Positions 11,736-23,240 of a stretch of DNA of 64,000 nucleotides are shown here, piece by piece. The notes under the pieces are model-generated. The model saw only the letters and a list, made by a program, of their open reading frames with translations, was not told the DNA's origin and did not search any database. Position 1 is the first letter of the stretch, and each line of letters starts with the position of its first letter. The translations under genes and the position numbers were made by a program. The DNA comes from Ariolimax columbianus. Its lineage: Eukaryota; Mollusca; Gastropoda; Stylommatophora; Arionidae. The stretch lies in the NCBI GenBank assembly GCA_036924085.1, contig JAVGWX010000012.1:28686901-28750900 (forward strand), written 5' to 3'.

Positions 11736-12701
11736 TGTAACAGTTCCCGCCGGAGCAAGAGAGTTTAGGACAGGGGTGATGTGGTTGCTGATAACAAAGG
11801 TACCTGAACATGTTAAAGCTTAAAGGTACCTGAATGTGTGTCAAGGTCAATCACCGTCTCAACAAAGAAAAACAGAGTTGGGGCAAAGAATGTAGACAGG
11901 TAGGAGCTGACCACTGGCGTTCCTATTTGGGTAGTGGGAGAAGTAGTGACAGACGTATTGACAATCGGAGCTTGCTGCTATAGATGAGTGACAGGCGTGC
12001 AAAGTATTTTGTTCCAATAAGACTGAAAAGAGCCATCCCCCTAGATCCATTGGTCAGCTCTTATTCTGCTTGAGTGTATATAACTCGAGACCAAGTTTAG
12101 CCCAGCAGGCTAGATGGAGAGGAGATGAGAGCGAGAGAGAGAGAGAGAGAGACTGAATTTAGATAGTATGATTAACTCACCGACTTAGATAGAGGAGCGA
12201 TTGATAGACTGTTGTACGAATGTAAGTGATAGAACAGGATCGCTCAAATAGGTGTGTGAGTTATGTATTAATAGATAATCTGAACGTGTGTAGTAAGCAG
12301 GGCACACTGTGAACGAGGTAAATCCAGATCGCCCTCATGAGGGGATTTGAGTGAGAAAGTTTTTGATAAGGTGGTTGAGGGAGCAGATCAAAGAGGTGTG
12401 TGTGGCATGAGAAATGGGTAATTATAGTTGGGAATTCCATCAAGAGCTAATGCTTAAAATTTCCGCTTTAGTTAATATTTATATTAATCTATATATAATA
12501 TATGAGTATTTAGTTAAGATGATATGTATTGTATTGTGTTTGTAATTTCACTTCTCATTTTTCTGGTATGAGCATTATATAATAAATATGCCATCTGATG
12601 TGTGCTATATTATTTGCAGCCTGTGGTCAGGAATGATGTGGATGAGTGTGATAATGTTCTAAGTTAGAATAACCCTAGGGCAAACTGTGGGATGTGCCAC
12701 A
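11736..12701. mobile_element. Solo LTR, about 966 bp, inside the 31-bp array
   Basis: The insertion begins TGTAACAG and ends TGCCACA, the TG...CA termini typical of retroviral-type LTRs. It is bounded by a 4-bp direct repeat CTCT (11,732-11,735 and 12,702-12,705). Removing the insert and one CTCT restores a normal array unit across the junction. Inside are a TATA-like GTGTATATAACTCGAG near 12,073 and an AATAAA-type site near 12,580, consistent with U3-R-U5. No gag or pol sequence is present. Ty3/Gypsy-type elements make 4-5 bp duplications, but the family cannot be fixed from an LTR alone. Confidence 0.75.
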
Positions 12702-13110
12702 CTCTCTTGATCTTGGTCATGAAGAGATAGTGCTCTCTTGGTTATGAAGAGATAGTGCTTATCGATCTTGGTCATGAACAGATAGTGCTCTCTTGATCTT
12801 GGTCATGAAGAGATAGTACTCTTTTGATCTTGGTCATGAAGAGATAGTGCTCTCTTGATCTTAGTCATGAAGAGATAGTGCTCTCTTGATCTTGGTCATG
12901 AAGAAATAGTGCTCTCTTGATCTTGGTCATGAAGAGATAGTGCTCTCTTGATCTTGGTCACGAAGAGATAGTGCTCTCTTGATCTTGGTCATGAAGAAAT
13001 AGTGCTCTCTTGATCTTGGTCATGAAGAGATAGTGCTCTCTTGATCTTGGTCATGAAGAGATAGTGCTCTCTTGATCTTAGTCATGAACAGATAGTGCTC
13101 TCTCGATCTT
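12702..13110. repeat. 31-bp minisatellite, right half, about 13 copies
   Basis: Same unit as 11,225-11,735. The first units next to the LTR are more variable, including one short unit. Confidence 0.92.
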
Positions 13111-13119
13111 GGTGACTCG

Positions 13120-13740
13120 TTTCTCAGCTAACTGCGGGTCCCAGCTTTGCCTCCAGTGATCCCTGTTTTGAGTCACGGAAGTCTAGTGGGTGGTATGTAC
13201 TCCTCCAGAGGCGTCTCGGAAGTTGTTGCAGGCAGCAAGGGAGTCTGATAAACGCATTGGAGGTCTTCCTCACGATCTCTATTTAGCTCGGAGGTACAAG
13301 ATTGCTGTCACCTGGTCCCATCGTATCGTCGCAACATGTGACCTGCCTGTCGATGTCTTGCCCTATCTGCAAAGATTACCGCTTCATTCACCAAGAACAA
13401 TCGTCTTATGTCAGAAGTGGAGATGTTGCATGCGTTGGTTGCACAGAGTGATTCCATCCAAACGTCTCCCGAGAGATTCCTGGGTTACTCTCAATTTGTC
13501 TTCCAGTGATTTTATGAGTGTCCATGTCTCATCACCAGAGCAGTGGAATTGAAGAGAGAGGCGCATAAGTTCTTGGTTTTGGCAACAGACCGTGTAATGG
13601 ACGATAAGGCTGTCCAGCACGTGCGCGACATCGTGTTAGTTCAGGTTTCAAATTGTTTTGTATAATGAGTAGGCGCCCAAGATAGGTGTACTCTTTGTTA
13701 TAGAAGTCTCAGATATCCATTTTAGTGATGAGGCCACTGT
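13120..13740 (-). pseudogene. RTE-type reverse transcriptase 3' end
   Basis: Minus-strand translation in several frames gives the C-terminal part of an RTE-like RT. It reads EYTYLGRLL near 13,710, then LKPEL..R..AGQ, SITRSVAKTKN, a DETWTLIKSLEDKLRVTQ segment near 13,520, and an RPPM-like basic tail. The same order of motifs is found on the plus strand at 47,495-48,150, and both copies end in closely similar sequence (CTGGAGGCAAAGCTGGGACC here). Stops and frameshifts make it a pseudogene. Confidence 0.7.
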
Positions 13741-15000
13741 TTCCGTCTCCATTCTCTTACTGGAGGTTGTTGACATGTATGCTCTACTGCGCTCAGTTTT
13801 ACTTTGGTAAGTTTGTGAAATAGTTCTAAAGATTTGACACGAGCAAGACGGGTGTTCAAACTGGTAGGTCAGCAGAGTCACTCTGACGGATGGGGGAAGT
13901 GTTAGCGTATCGCCAGTATTGTAGTGTCTGTTTGCCTTGGATGGAAGTTGGTAGGCGTGTGAGGTCGCCTCTTTGTCGTAGTTGCTAAAAGACACAAACA
14001 ATAAAGATAGGTGTTTTTGAGCTGCATGTGATTTGGCGAGAAGCTGTCACAGTGTGATTAAAATGTGATTTGGTGAGAAGCTGTCACAGTGTGATTAAAA
14101 AGGAGGCAAAATTGTCAGGGAAGTTGGTAGTGGATTTAGAGAAAAGGAATCTGACAGAATGACCGGCGGTGCAGGCCTAGTAGCGGCACGAGTAACTGGC
14201 TGGTCAACGTCGTGGGAGCAGAAGTACCTCGTGACCGGTGGCAATATTAGACAGAGAGAATCATAAGGGCAAATAAAGACAGAAACACGCAGTAGAATAT
14301 ATAGAGCTGACATTGAGGTTAACCACTTCGAGAATTAAAGGCATTGCACTATTGTTTAATGGAAGAAACAGCAAGACAACCCCAGCGATAAAGTCCGAGT
14401 GTCAGTTAGGTGTTACAAACACCTGGATTACAATTCTCGAAGGTTGAGTGTCGGTGGGTTGGTATAAACACCTGGGATGAAATTCCTAAAAGGCAGATTC
14501 TCTAGGGTGATGCCTGAAACATCAGGAAGCCCGTCGTCTCAGAAACGGTTGAATCACGGGCACCAGGGAAAACATCCCGAGAGCTAATCAATAAGGTACA
14601 CCGTAGAACACAAAGGTGCGCGCTTTTAAACCACGGGTGAGAAAAGTAATTCCCCAGCGGAACACAGAGTAACAGAAGATGGATACTGTCAGAGACCAGC
14701 CATATCGCCACATGACGAAGAGGAGCACAAGATAGTTAGATAATCAATACACTAGTTATATATTGTAAGGAAGAAGCGGTCATCATCCTCGGGGCTGCCA
14801 TCGCAACACCTGGCTAAAACAGATCGCCACCTCCCCATCAGTCTCCTGGAACTCGGCCATCAGACGTGGTCATAGACATGGTCATTCAAAGCGACGGGAC
14901 ATTGTCTCATAAGCGTTCTATTGATTGATTGATATTGTAAAAAGGATATTGTTAGACAACAGAACATGAGTTAGACCCAGAGGTTTGGCTAGGCTTGGCT
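13740..15000. other. No gene recognised; two short duplications
   Basis: A 37-bp unit containing GAGAAGCTGTCACAGTGTGA is repeated twice at 14,025-14,098. A roughly 60-bp unit containing AACACCTGG is repeated at 14,395-14,495. No supported coding sequence. Confidence 0.5.
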
Positions 15001-15235
15001 TCGTTCATTCTCAATCTCCCTCTACCAAACCCTGAAAGGGCTTAAGTAGGTCAGAGAACGGAATGCGTTGTGTCGTAGTTTACAGCTTGACTGTGATATT
15101 TGCACCTTTCGGTCGAACACATCCGACTTCAATAAGCATTTTTTTAGTACTGGGTTTGCATTCCCTCTTCGATCTCTTCTCCTTAGCCAGTCTGCCCTGC
15201 TGCAGACTGTTATTCAGAGATCCAGAGGTTTCATC
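15000..15235 (-). mobile_element. Retroposon family F, 5'-truncated copy
   Basis: Shares CTACCAAACCCTGAAAGGGC, CAGCTTGACTGTGATATTTG and CTTCGATCTCTTCTCCTTAG with the full copy at 9,620-9,991. Sense is minus. The (GAA)n tail is lost. Confidence 0.75.
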
Positions 15236-15239
15236 TAGC

Positions 15240-15734
15240 TCATGCTGATAGCCTTTATTTAGAAAGGTTAGTCATAGTTAGTTTAGTTTATTGTAAATAG
15301 GTTGTAAATTATTAGAATATACAATACATAAATTACCTTGTGTTTTTATATAAAAATAAGAAGGTATAGTGTTGTCTGTGTCATTCTAATGAATTCATTG
15401 ATAATGTTGTAAATTATTGGAATATGCAAAAAATGAATTACCTTGTGTTTTTGTATTGAAAGAAGATGATGTAATGTTCCCTATGTTATTATGAGGAAAA
15501 GGTAAATTGAGAGTCAGAAAGATAATCTGTTAGAAGAGAAGACGGACGATGTTAAATAATGGTAAAGTGCTGCCAGTGACTAATGATGTCATAGAATTAG
15601 TGCCAGATAATAAAACAGGAAAGAGTTGATACACGGTCAGTCAGGTGATTGTCAGATACAAACCTTTTTGACGGCTTAGCGATGTGTACGGCTGTTCAAG
15701 AGTTTAAGCCTCTTTGTTTTAATATCTTTATATG

Positions 15735-15740
<6 letters not shown>
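15240..15740. repeat. AT-rich region with a 113-bp duplication
   Basis: Two diverged tandem copies (about 15,297-15,409 and 15,410-15,525) share GTTGTAAATTATT, GAATAT.CAA and AATTACCTTGTGTTTTT. Nothing else is recognised. Confidence 0.55.
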
Positions 15741-16780
<1,040 letters not shown>

Positions 16781-16784
16781 CACT

Positions 16785-17205
16785 CTTGGTGGAAGAGAAA
16801 ACATTTATGGTAGACACCTCTACACACTTGGTAGAAGAGTATACATTCATGGCAGACACCTCAACACTCTTGGTAGAAGAGTATAAATTCATGGTAGACA
16901 CCTCTACACTCTTGGTGGAAGAGTATACAGTCATGGTAGACACCTCTACACACTTGGTTGATAAATATGCATTCATGGTAGACACCTCTACACTCTTGGT
17001 GGAAGGGTATACATTCATGGTAGACACCTCTACACACTTGGTAGAAGAGTATACATTCATGGTAGACACCTCTACACTCTTCATGGAAGGGTATACATTC
17101 ATGGTAGACACCTGTACACTCTTGGTGGAAGAGTATACATTCATAGTAGACACCTCTACACTCATGGTAGACGACTCAATACACACGGTAGACAGCTCTA
17201 CGCGT
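16785..17205. repeat. 42-bp minisatellite, about 10 copies
   Basis: Unit of 42 bp (14 codons), core TATACATTCATGGTAGACAC. It is open on both strands (VDTSTLLVEEYTFM on plus, STKSVEVSTMNVYS on minus). The length divisible by three explains both frames. It runs almost directly into a CR1 3' terminus at 17,220. Confidence 0.92.
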
Positions 17206-17219
17206 ATGGTCGAAATGAA

Positions 17220-17285
17220 ACTGGTTGTATACAGACTCTGCGGAGTCTTCTAAACCAATATAAAGACGTTAAGTTAAGTTACGTT
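17220..17285 (+). mobile_element. CR1-like 3' terminus, very short copy
   Basis: Only the last about 65 bp of the family: TGGTTGTATACAGACTC, a near-palindrome AGACTCTGCGGAGTCT, then GACGTTAAGTTAAGTT. This extreme 5' truncation is usual for CR1. Confidence 0.75.
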
Positions 17286-18295
17286 TATTATGCAGAAGAG
17301 ATACAGATGCAGGAATGATCCTCTTATTCCAAAAAGGGCGAAACATCAGGTCCAGCTAATTATTGACCGGTGAGTTTAACGAGTAGTATGTAAATTGTTA
17401 GAGTCAATCAAAGAAAACATTGTAATGCATTTAGACATGTTTAATCTAATCAGAAATAGTCAGCGTGGGTTTACTAGAGTGAGATCGAGCTTAACAAACC
17501 TATTATAATTCATGGAGGAGGTTACTAAAATGATAGATAAAGGAGAGCCAGTTGATGTTATTTATCTAGATTTTGCAAAGGTCTTTGAAAGAATACTTCA
17601 TCAAAGATTATTTAGAAAGTTAAAATCACATGGAATATGTGGGGAAGTTGCCAAATGGATTGGAAATTGGAATACGGGAAGAAGGCAGAGAGTGGGCATA
17701 AATAAGGAATACCTTGAGTGGTGTGAAGTGAAAAGTGGAGTGCCACAGGCCTCGGTTCTGGGACCAATTTTGTTCTTGATATATATAAACGATTTGTACA
17801 TCTATGTGGGATCTATGATTGAAAAATCTGCTGATGACACAAAACTGTGCAAAAGTGTCTCATCTAAAGCAGAAGTGGATATATTGAGATAGAATTTATT
17901 TACAATTCGAAAATGGCCTGTAAGCTGGCAAATTGAGTTTAATGTAGATAAATGTACAGTCATCTACATGGGTAGATCCAATATTGAACATAATTACAGA
18001 ATGGGCGAGACTAATATTAGAAAGAAAAGGAAACGGACCTAGAATTTACATTATATCATAGATGAAAGGGAAGTAAGCAAGTCCAGGTGACAGTGAAAAA
18101 GGCAAATGCAATGTTAGGTATAATAAAAAGAAATATTAAACATATGAGCCAGTAAGTGATCGTCAAACTGTTTAAAGCAGTAGTTAAACCTAGATTGGAG
18201 TACTGTGTATAGGTGTGAAGTCCGTATCGTAGAGGAGATATAAACATGCTGGAAAGGATACAAAAACTACAGCTATAAAGTTGATATTGGATTTC
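17286..18295 (+). pseudogene. CR1-like reverse transcriptase, first part
   Basis: Degenerate RT of CR1 type. Upstream of the longest frame come KKG..SGPANY.P and NLIRNSQRGFTR. The open frame 17,512-17,892 holds motif A (VDVIYLDFAKVFE) and VKSGVPQASVLGPILFLI (motif B/C region). The catalytic YADD box has decayed to SADDTKL (residues about 110-116). Continuation to 18,290 has MGRSN.EHNYRMGE and AMLGIIKRNIKHMS with stops. The copy is interrupted at 18,287-18,295 by an antisense I-like fragment and resumes at 18,883. Confidence 0.85.
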
Positions 18296-18873
18296 TTCTT
18301 CTTCTTCGTCTTCTTCGTACGCAGTCAGGCAGTAACCATTATTTTTTCGAAAAAAGCGACGGTCATCCTGAGGTTGTCGCCACTGCCATAGAGCTTGTCT
18401 TGCAGTTCCACTGGTGATGGCCACATCTGCTCTCTCTGATCCTCGTATGTCGGGCAGTTCTGCAGCAGATGTTCAGCGGTCATTTTACCGGTACCGCACG
18501 GGCATTCGTCGGTACCACATATCTTCAATTTGTTGAATAGGTGGTACCTCGGTCTATTGTGGCCAGTGCGAAGTCTGAAGACAACGACCTGCTCCCTTCG
18601 GTTCAACTGGTTATAGGCATCGTTTTTGGTGTAACCAGTATGTTCGGTTTCCCATTTGGTCATGTATCTGGCTTTGATAAGCCGTTTTGACTCTTCGTAC
18701 GTCATACTAGTATCTGTTTGTGGTAGTCTTGCACCTTCTTTTGCCAGTCTGTCTGCCTCCTCGTTGCCTTGGATGTTGCAGTGTGATGGGACCCACTGTA
18801 CCACTACCCTTTTTGGTGCAGACTGCTGGCACAGTTGGCAGAGTGCTGCTCTTAAGTCATTAAGCTCAGTGTT
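18296..18873 (-). mobile_element. I/Nimb-like retrotransposon 3' fragment nested in CR1
   Basis: The minus-strand frame 18,804-18,325 encodes the end of RNase H and the C-terminal domain: VVQWVPSHCNIQGNEEADR, then a Cys-x-Cys-x8-His-x4-Cys motif within CPCGTGKMTAEHLLQNC. It closely matches the large element at 50,797-54,162. It ends in (GAA)n, read as TTC on the plus strand. A 9-bp duplication TTGGATTTC (18,287-18,295 and 18,874-18,882) flanks it, and the CR1 sequence re-joins correctly when it is removed. It is 5' truncated. Confidence 0.9.
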
Positions 18874-18882
18874 TTGGATTTC

Positions 18883-19280
18883 AAAATGACAGTTATGAGG
18901 AAATACTCAGAACAACCGGTCTACAGTGTCTGGAAATGAGAAGAATTCGAGGTGACTTAATACAGATTCATAAGATAATCAAACAAACGGATAAATTAAA
19001 CTAAAATACGTTTTTCAAAATGCAATCACCTGCAAGAACAAGAGGCTTTAGCTAAACAGTAACTAAAGAAATTTCCAGATTAGATATTCGAAAATATTTT
19101 TTTATTCAGAGCGGGTTAAATGCGTGGAATGCATTGCAACAGGAAATAGTGGAGGCAGAGATAATTAAAGCATTTAAGCATAGATTGGATGCATGTAGCT
19201 TTTAGAGCAAGGTAATGTAAATGAAACTAGTTCTATACAGACTCTGCAGAGTCTTCTAAACCAGTATAAAGAAGTTAAGT
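18883..19280 (+). pseudogene. CR1-like element, second part and 3' UTR
   Basis: Continues the CR1 copy broken at 18,287: TGACAGTTATGAGGAAA, then CTACAGTGTCTGG, AATTCGAGGTGACTTAATAC (RGDLI motif), NAWNALQQEIVEA-like codons, and the 3' end with a perfect palindrome AGACTCTGCAGAGTCT near 19,239 and AAGTTAAGTTAA. Confidence 0.85.
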
Positions 19281-19284
19281 TAAC

Positions 19285-19795
19285 TGATTCATGGCTGGCT
19301 GCTTGCATCAGGGTCAGCGAAAGAGCTTACCAAGACCCTTTTTCGCTTCCAAGTGGCGGCTCCGAAAACGCACTGCACCCACGCAGCCTGTTTGAGAGAA
19401 TAAGGATCGAAGAAAGAAGCTAAACCATTTCCTAAAAATGCCCTGCTGAAACATCGAATCGGAATTCTTGAGTGTATTGTAAAGTATTTAGAAACGATAA
19501 ATTTCGTCTGGACCGAAGATGTGACAGTAAATGAGCTGACAGCAGCCAGTGACTCATTGCTGGCTGATTGCTTCAAGGTCAGTTTATCAGAGCTGACCAT
19601 GACCCTATTCTGTCTCCAATTGTCGACCCTGGAAACATACCACAACCATGCAGCCCCACTAAGAGATTAGAGATCGAATATGGAAGCCAGCAAACATGGT
19701 CCAAAAAATAAATTGCTGTAAGTTATTCGTATCGGGCCAAAAAACGTTGATATTGCAGCCTCTCTGTAAACTACGACACAGCATCACAAACGCTT
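19285..19795 (+). mobile_element. Two diverged family F-like copies
   Basis: Both halves (about 19,285-19,470 and 19,545-19,795) contain a GGCTG.TTGC.TC.GGTCAG motif and remnants of the CTGTAAACTACGACAC segment, in plus orientation. Similarity is low but the order of landmarks matches family F. Confidence 0.5.
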
Positions 19796-19799
19796 TTAT

Positions 19800-20340
19800 T
19801 TAGAAGAAAGCCCAAGAAAATTAAGAAGAAAAAAAAGAGAAGGAAGAAGAGCAAGAGGCAGAAGCAGAAGAATAAAAAGAAGAGAATGAAGAAGAAGAAT
19901 AACAAGAAGAGGACAAAGAAGAATAACAATCTCATCATGAAATTTGTGAATTGTGATTATTGCAGTGTGCATTGAGATCCTCGTCAATGTATCAGCTGTT
20001 GCTTTGCCAGCATTTACATATTCGTTGTCCTGATCGTACGACCCAACCGTTAAGCATTCGTATCCACCGTGATCTGACAAGTCTGTATCACATGGATTTC
20101 TTTAAGCTCCTAAAATATGTCTAAAACAATGATTTACAACTTAACCTTTTGGATGTTATACTGGTATTTTAAAGTCGATTGATCGTCTACAACGCTTAGA
20201 TACACAATGGCGCATTGTCTACATGAAGTCATTCAGGGCAAGTAGATCAATATAATATATGATTGGATTGCTCCATGAAAGGTAGATGCTGAGACATGTA
20301 AGAGAAGAGCATTCGCAGTATCTCTATGGGACTAAATCAG
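19800..20340. other. Purine-rich tract; no gene
   Basis: 19,800-19,925 is an irregular AAG/GAA-rich tract. The rest is unassigned. Confidence 0.5.
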
Positions 20341-20607
20341 ATGCCAAACCTTCTTCACTGACGTCACAGATACTGTGTCATGGATGATGAGATGAACGCC
20401 ACAATCCCCAAAGCCAGCGCCACGTTTGGAAGATTACATTCGAAACGCCTGGCGTCCAAATGGCATTAGACGAAGTTGAAACTACAAACGAAGTTAAAGG
20501 TTTACAGAGCAGTGTTGCTCCCAATGTTGCTGTAAGAAAGTGAAACAGGGACTGTATACAGGCGTCACGAAAAGAAGATGGGTCGTTTTCACACGCTTTG
20601 TCTCAGG

Positions 20608-20893
20608 AGGGTGATGAATATCAAATGGCAAGACAGGATCCGGGACACTGCTGTTCTTGAGAGAGCTGGTATCCTTAGGAGGGTGATGAATGGCAAATGG
20701 CAAGACAGGATCCGGGACACTACTGTTCTTGAGAGAGCTGGTATCCTTAGGAGGGTGATGAATGGCAAATGGCAAGACAGGATCCGGGGCACTGCTGTTC
20801 TTGAGAGAGCTGGTATCCTTAGGAGGGTGATGAATGGCAAATGGCAAGACAGGGTCCGGGACACTGCTGTTCTTGAGAGAGCTGGTATCCCTT
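20608..20893. repeat. 72-bp minisatellite in RT coding sequence, 4 copies
   Basis: Four in-frame copies of a 72-bp unit encoding R-R-V-M-N-G-K-W-Q-D and the following 14 residues ending LERAGIL. Copies differ by only a few bases. A 21-bp duplication encoding RWAGHVV follows at 20,928-20,969. Confidence 0.93.
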
Positions 20894-21254
20894 GCATTGA
20901 TACCGTCATGATCCAATCACAAATTCGCTGGGCGGGCCATGTGGTTCGCTGGGCGGGCCATGTGGTTCGCTTGCCAGACTATCGGCTACCAAAAAATTCT
21001 TCTTTTGCGAGATGCAGAAGGTCGAACGCTGCCCACGGAAAAGGGGGCAGGGTGCCAAAAAAAGTGCTTTAAGACATGCTTAAAACGTCTCTAAAGGCCT
21101 TAAGCATAACCCTCGAAACAGGGAAAGATGTTGAACAAGAACATAGATCCTGCCACACAGCTCTCTACAGTGGATCATCGAGTAAGGCTTCTGAAAAGGA
21201 TGTAGCAGAACAACGGAGACAGAATTGAACAGCCCGTGAACTATCACCGTATCG

Positions 21255-21622
21255 TGAAATGAACATTCCCTGCCTTCACTGCGTGTGATTTTGTCGAAAG
21301 CGAACATTCCATGCCTTCACTGCGTGTGATTTTGTCGAAAGCAAACATTCCATGCCTTCACTGAATGTGATTTTGTCGAAAGCGAATATTCCATGCCTTC
21401 ACTGAATGTGATTTTGTCGAAAGCGAACATTCCATGCCTTCACTGAATGTGATTTTGTCGAAAGCGAACACTCCATGCTTTCACTGTATGTGATTTTGTC
21501 GAAAGCCAACATTCCCTGCCTTCCCTGCATGTGATTTTGTTGAAAGCGAGCACTCCATGCTTTCACTGCATGTGATTTTGTCGAAAGCGAACATTCCCTG
21601 CCTTCACTGCATGTGATTTTGC
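21255..21622. repeat. 41-bp minisatellite, about 9 copies
   Basis: Unit of 41 bp with core CATGCCTTCACTG and GTGATTTTGTCGAAAGC. The single-copy flanks at both ends read as the Cys-rich C-terminus of the retroelement above. Because 41 is not a multiple of three, the array does not keep that frame. Confidence 0.92.
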
Positions 21623-21649
21623 AGATCCCATATTAGACTTACAACCCCG

Positions 21650-22570
21650 ATTGGCCTAATACTCAACTGGAAGAACTGGATGAACGAAAAGATAAAAGGT
21701 CTTCATCAGTTGTGATGGACGAATAATCAGATATACCGTGTTGCTAATCAAATGCATATAAGTCCGCGATGTAGTACACATGATTGCCAACAGACGAATA
21801 CGAAAAGTGACGTCGTGGTAGCTCTAAACATTTTAATCCCCGCTCAGCAGTCTACCATTGAGAATGTCTTGGTCCAACATTCAATTCGAAGACAAACGAC
21901 TGAAATGAACTCCAACACGATTTGGCTACATCCACGAGACACTTGATATGGCAGATTTAATGTCAGGACTAGAGGAAGGTAGGTAGGTAATTATGTAGGT
22001 ATGCAGGCAGTCCGCTTAGGTAGTAGGTTCCTTTTGTGACTTTACTTCCTGTGACTCACTAGACCTGGGGGAAGGCAGGTTGTGTATTCGGTAGGATTTT
22101 CACTATTTTTCAGGATGTGTATCAGGACAGCCTGCTTTGTTTCGATTCTCTTCAGCAAAGGGTTCATTTACTTGCACAGCGTGCAGACATGACCTCCGAA
22201 TTTATAGTCCGTCTCCGACATGACTAGGCTTTCGATTGTATCTTCCTTGTGACCACTTGAAACTTGAAAGTTTCAAAAACCAACTTTTCCCGGCTTCTGT
22301 TCCTATTGTGACAGGCTAGTGTCTTACCTCACCGATGTGGAAGTGATGATTTGAAAGAAATACATAAAAAAAACATGGCAGAGGCGAATAGTTTTCAAAT
22401 AGGGAACATTTAGCAGACACGGCTGTCGGAGATGAAGTGTTTGAGACTCATTGCACCAGGTCTGGTTTTGTGATGTGGCTGGCCAGTTCCCTTCATCAGT
22501 GTCCTGCATAATGTAAGGTAGTCCCTATCGAGTTCGGTCAAATCGGGGATCAAGTGTTAGAACTGTACAA
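21650..22570. other. No gene recognised
   Basis: No domain or repeat recognised beyond a short AGGTAGGTAGGTAA-like motif near 21,975. Confidence 0.45.
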
Positions 22571-22654
22571 TGTTTCTATTTTATTATAAGTTTTTTTAAA
22601 CGAATTCCATAGCCTTCATTTTCAGTAAATGTATTCCTGACAGATGCCTCCTCA

Positions 22655-23007
22655 GTTGTTGTTGTTTGCGAATGCCCACAATGAGTAGGTTACTCTTTTG
22701 TGCGCCCTGAAAAGGGCGTTGTGGCGGGTTGTAGTAGCTCTCCTCACATCTCGAGCATGCTGACAAAGGTGGACTAGGGTCCTCCAGGCGGTTGTGCTAT
22801 GCTTGGCTTCATCTGCGTGTCGCTCACTACTACAGGGATCCCGTCGATCGCTCACCTCGTTAGCAAGGCTGCCATGAAAACGTCACCGTTTCCAGGGAGA
22901 GCTGCGAGGAAGCCGAGCTGAGGTTCTTGGCCAGTTTGTTTTGCCTAGCCCTGATTAACATGTTTGATCAGTATATTTTACGTTACCAGTCGTTTGTCTT
23001 CCTCCCT
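22655..23007 (-). mobile_element. Retroposon family A copy
   Basis: About 353 bp, sense minus, with a (GTT)n-like plus-strand start (an (AAC)n tail in sense). It is flanked by an 11-bp duplication with one mismatch: ATGCCTCCTCA (22,644-22,654) and ATGCCTCGTCA (23,008-23,018). It contains a single, unexpanded copy of the sequence that forms the 37-bp array at 61,960-63,420. Confidence 0.85.
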
Positions 23008-23240
23008 ATGCCTCGTCAATATTAGCAGCTCTAAAGCGGCAAAGGTAGAGATCTCGAGCTATGCAGGAAGACCCAGCTTAGACATTTACTTAAACCCCTC
23101 TCCCTACCCACCCTTTTATATTATGAAGGCAATGAAGCTGTGGACAGACTAGCAAGGTGTTGAGGAACGTGCCAACAAACAGACCTACTGAGAATCACAT
23201 ATAATGAGACACAGACCATAATTAAAGGCCAACTTCATGG

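Larger units (their letters stand above)
20345..21650 (+). pseudogene. Non-LTR reverse transcriptase 3' part with internal arrays
   Basis: Degenerate C-terminal RT of a jockey/RTE-like element: ATFGRLHS near 20,425, TKLKVYRAVLLPMLL near 20,490, TGTVYRRHEKKMGRFHTLC near 20,545, then LRRVMNIKWQDRIRDT. Next come QSQIRWAGHVVR (20,910-20,950), RRSNAAHGKGGRVPKK and LKTSLKAL.ITLETG. The core is open from 20,578 to 21,070. It continues into a Cys-rich tail (CLHC...FCR). Two segments of this coding sequence have been amplified: a 24-residue unit four times and a 41-bp C-terminal segment about nine times. It is not functional. Confidence 0.8.

Noticed and set aside
13190..13552. 120-codon plus-strand ORF
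   Set aside because: It is the antisense shadow of the minus-strand RTE-type RT fragment, whose motifs (ETWTL, EDKLRVTQ) are recognisable.
16786..17253. 155-codon plus ORF and 151-codon minus ORF
   Set aside because: Both are read from the same 42-bp tandem unit. Two long frames on opposite strands of one array are a periodicity effect.
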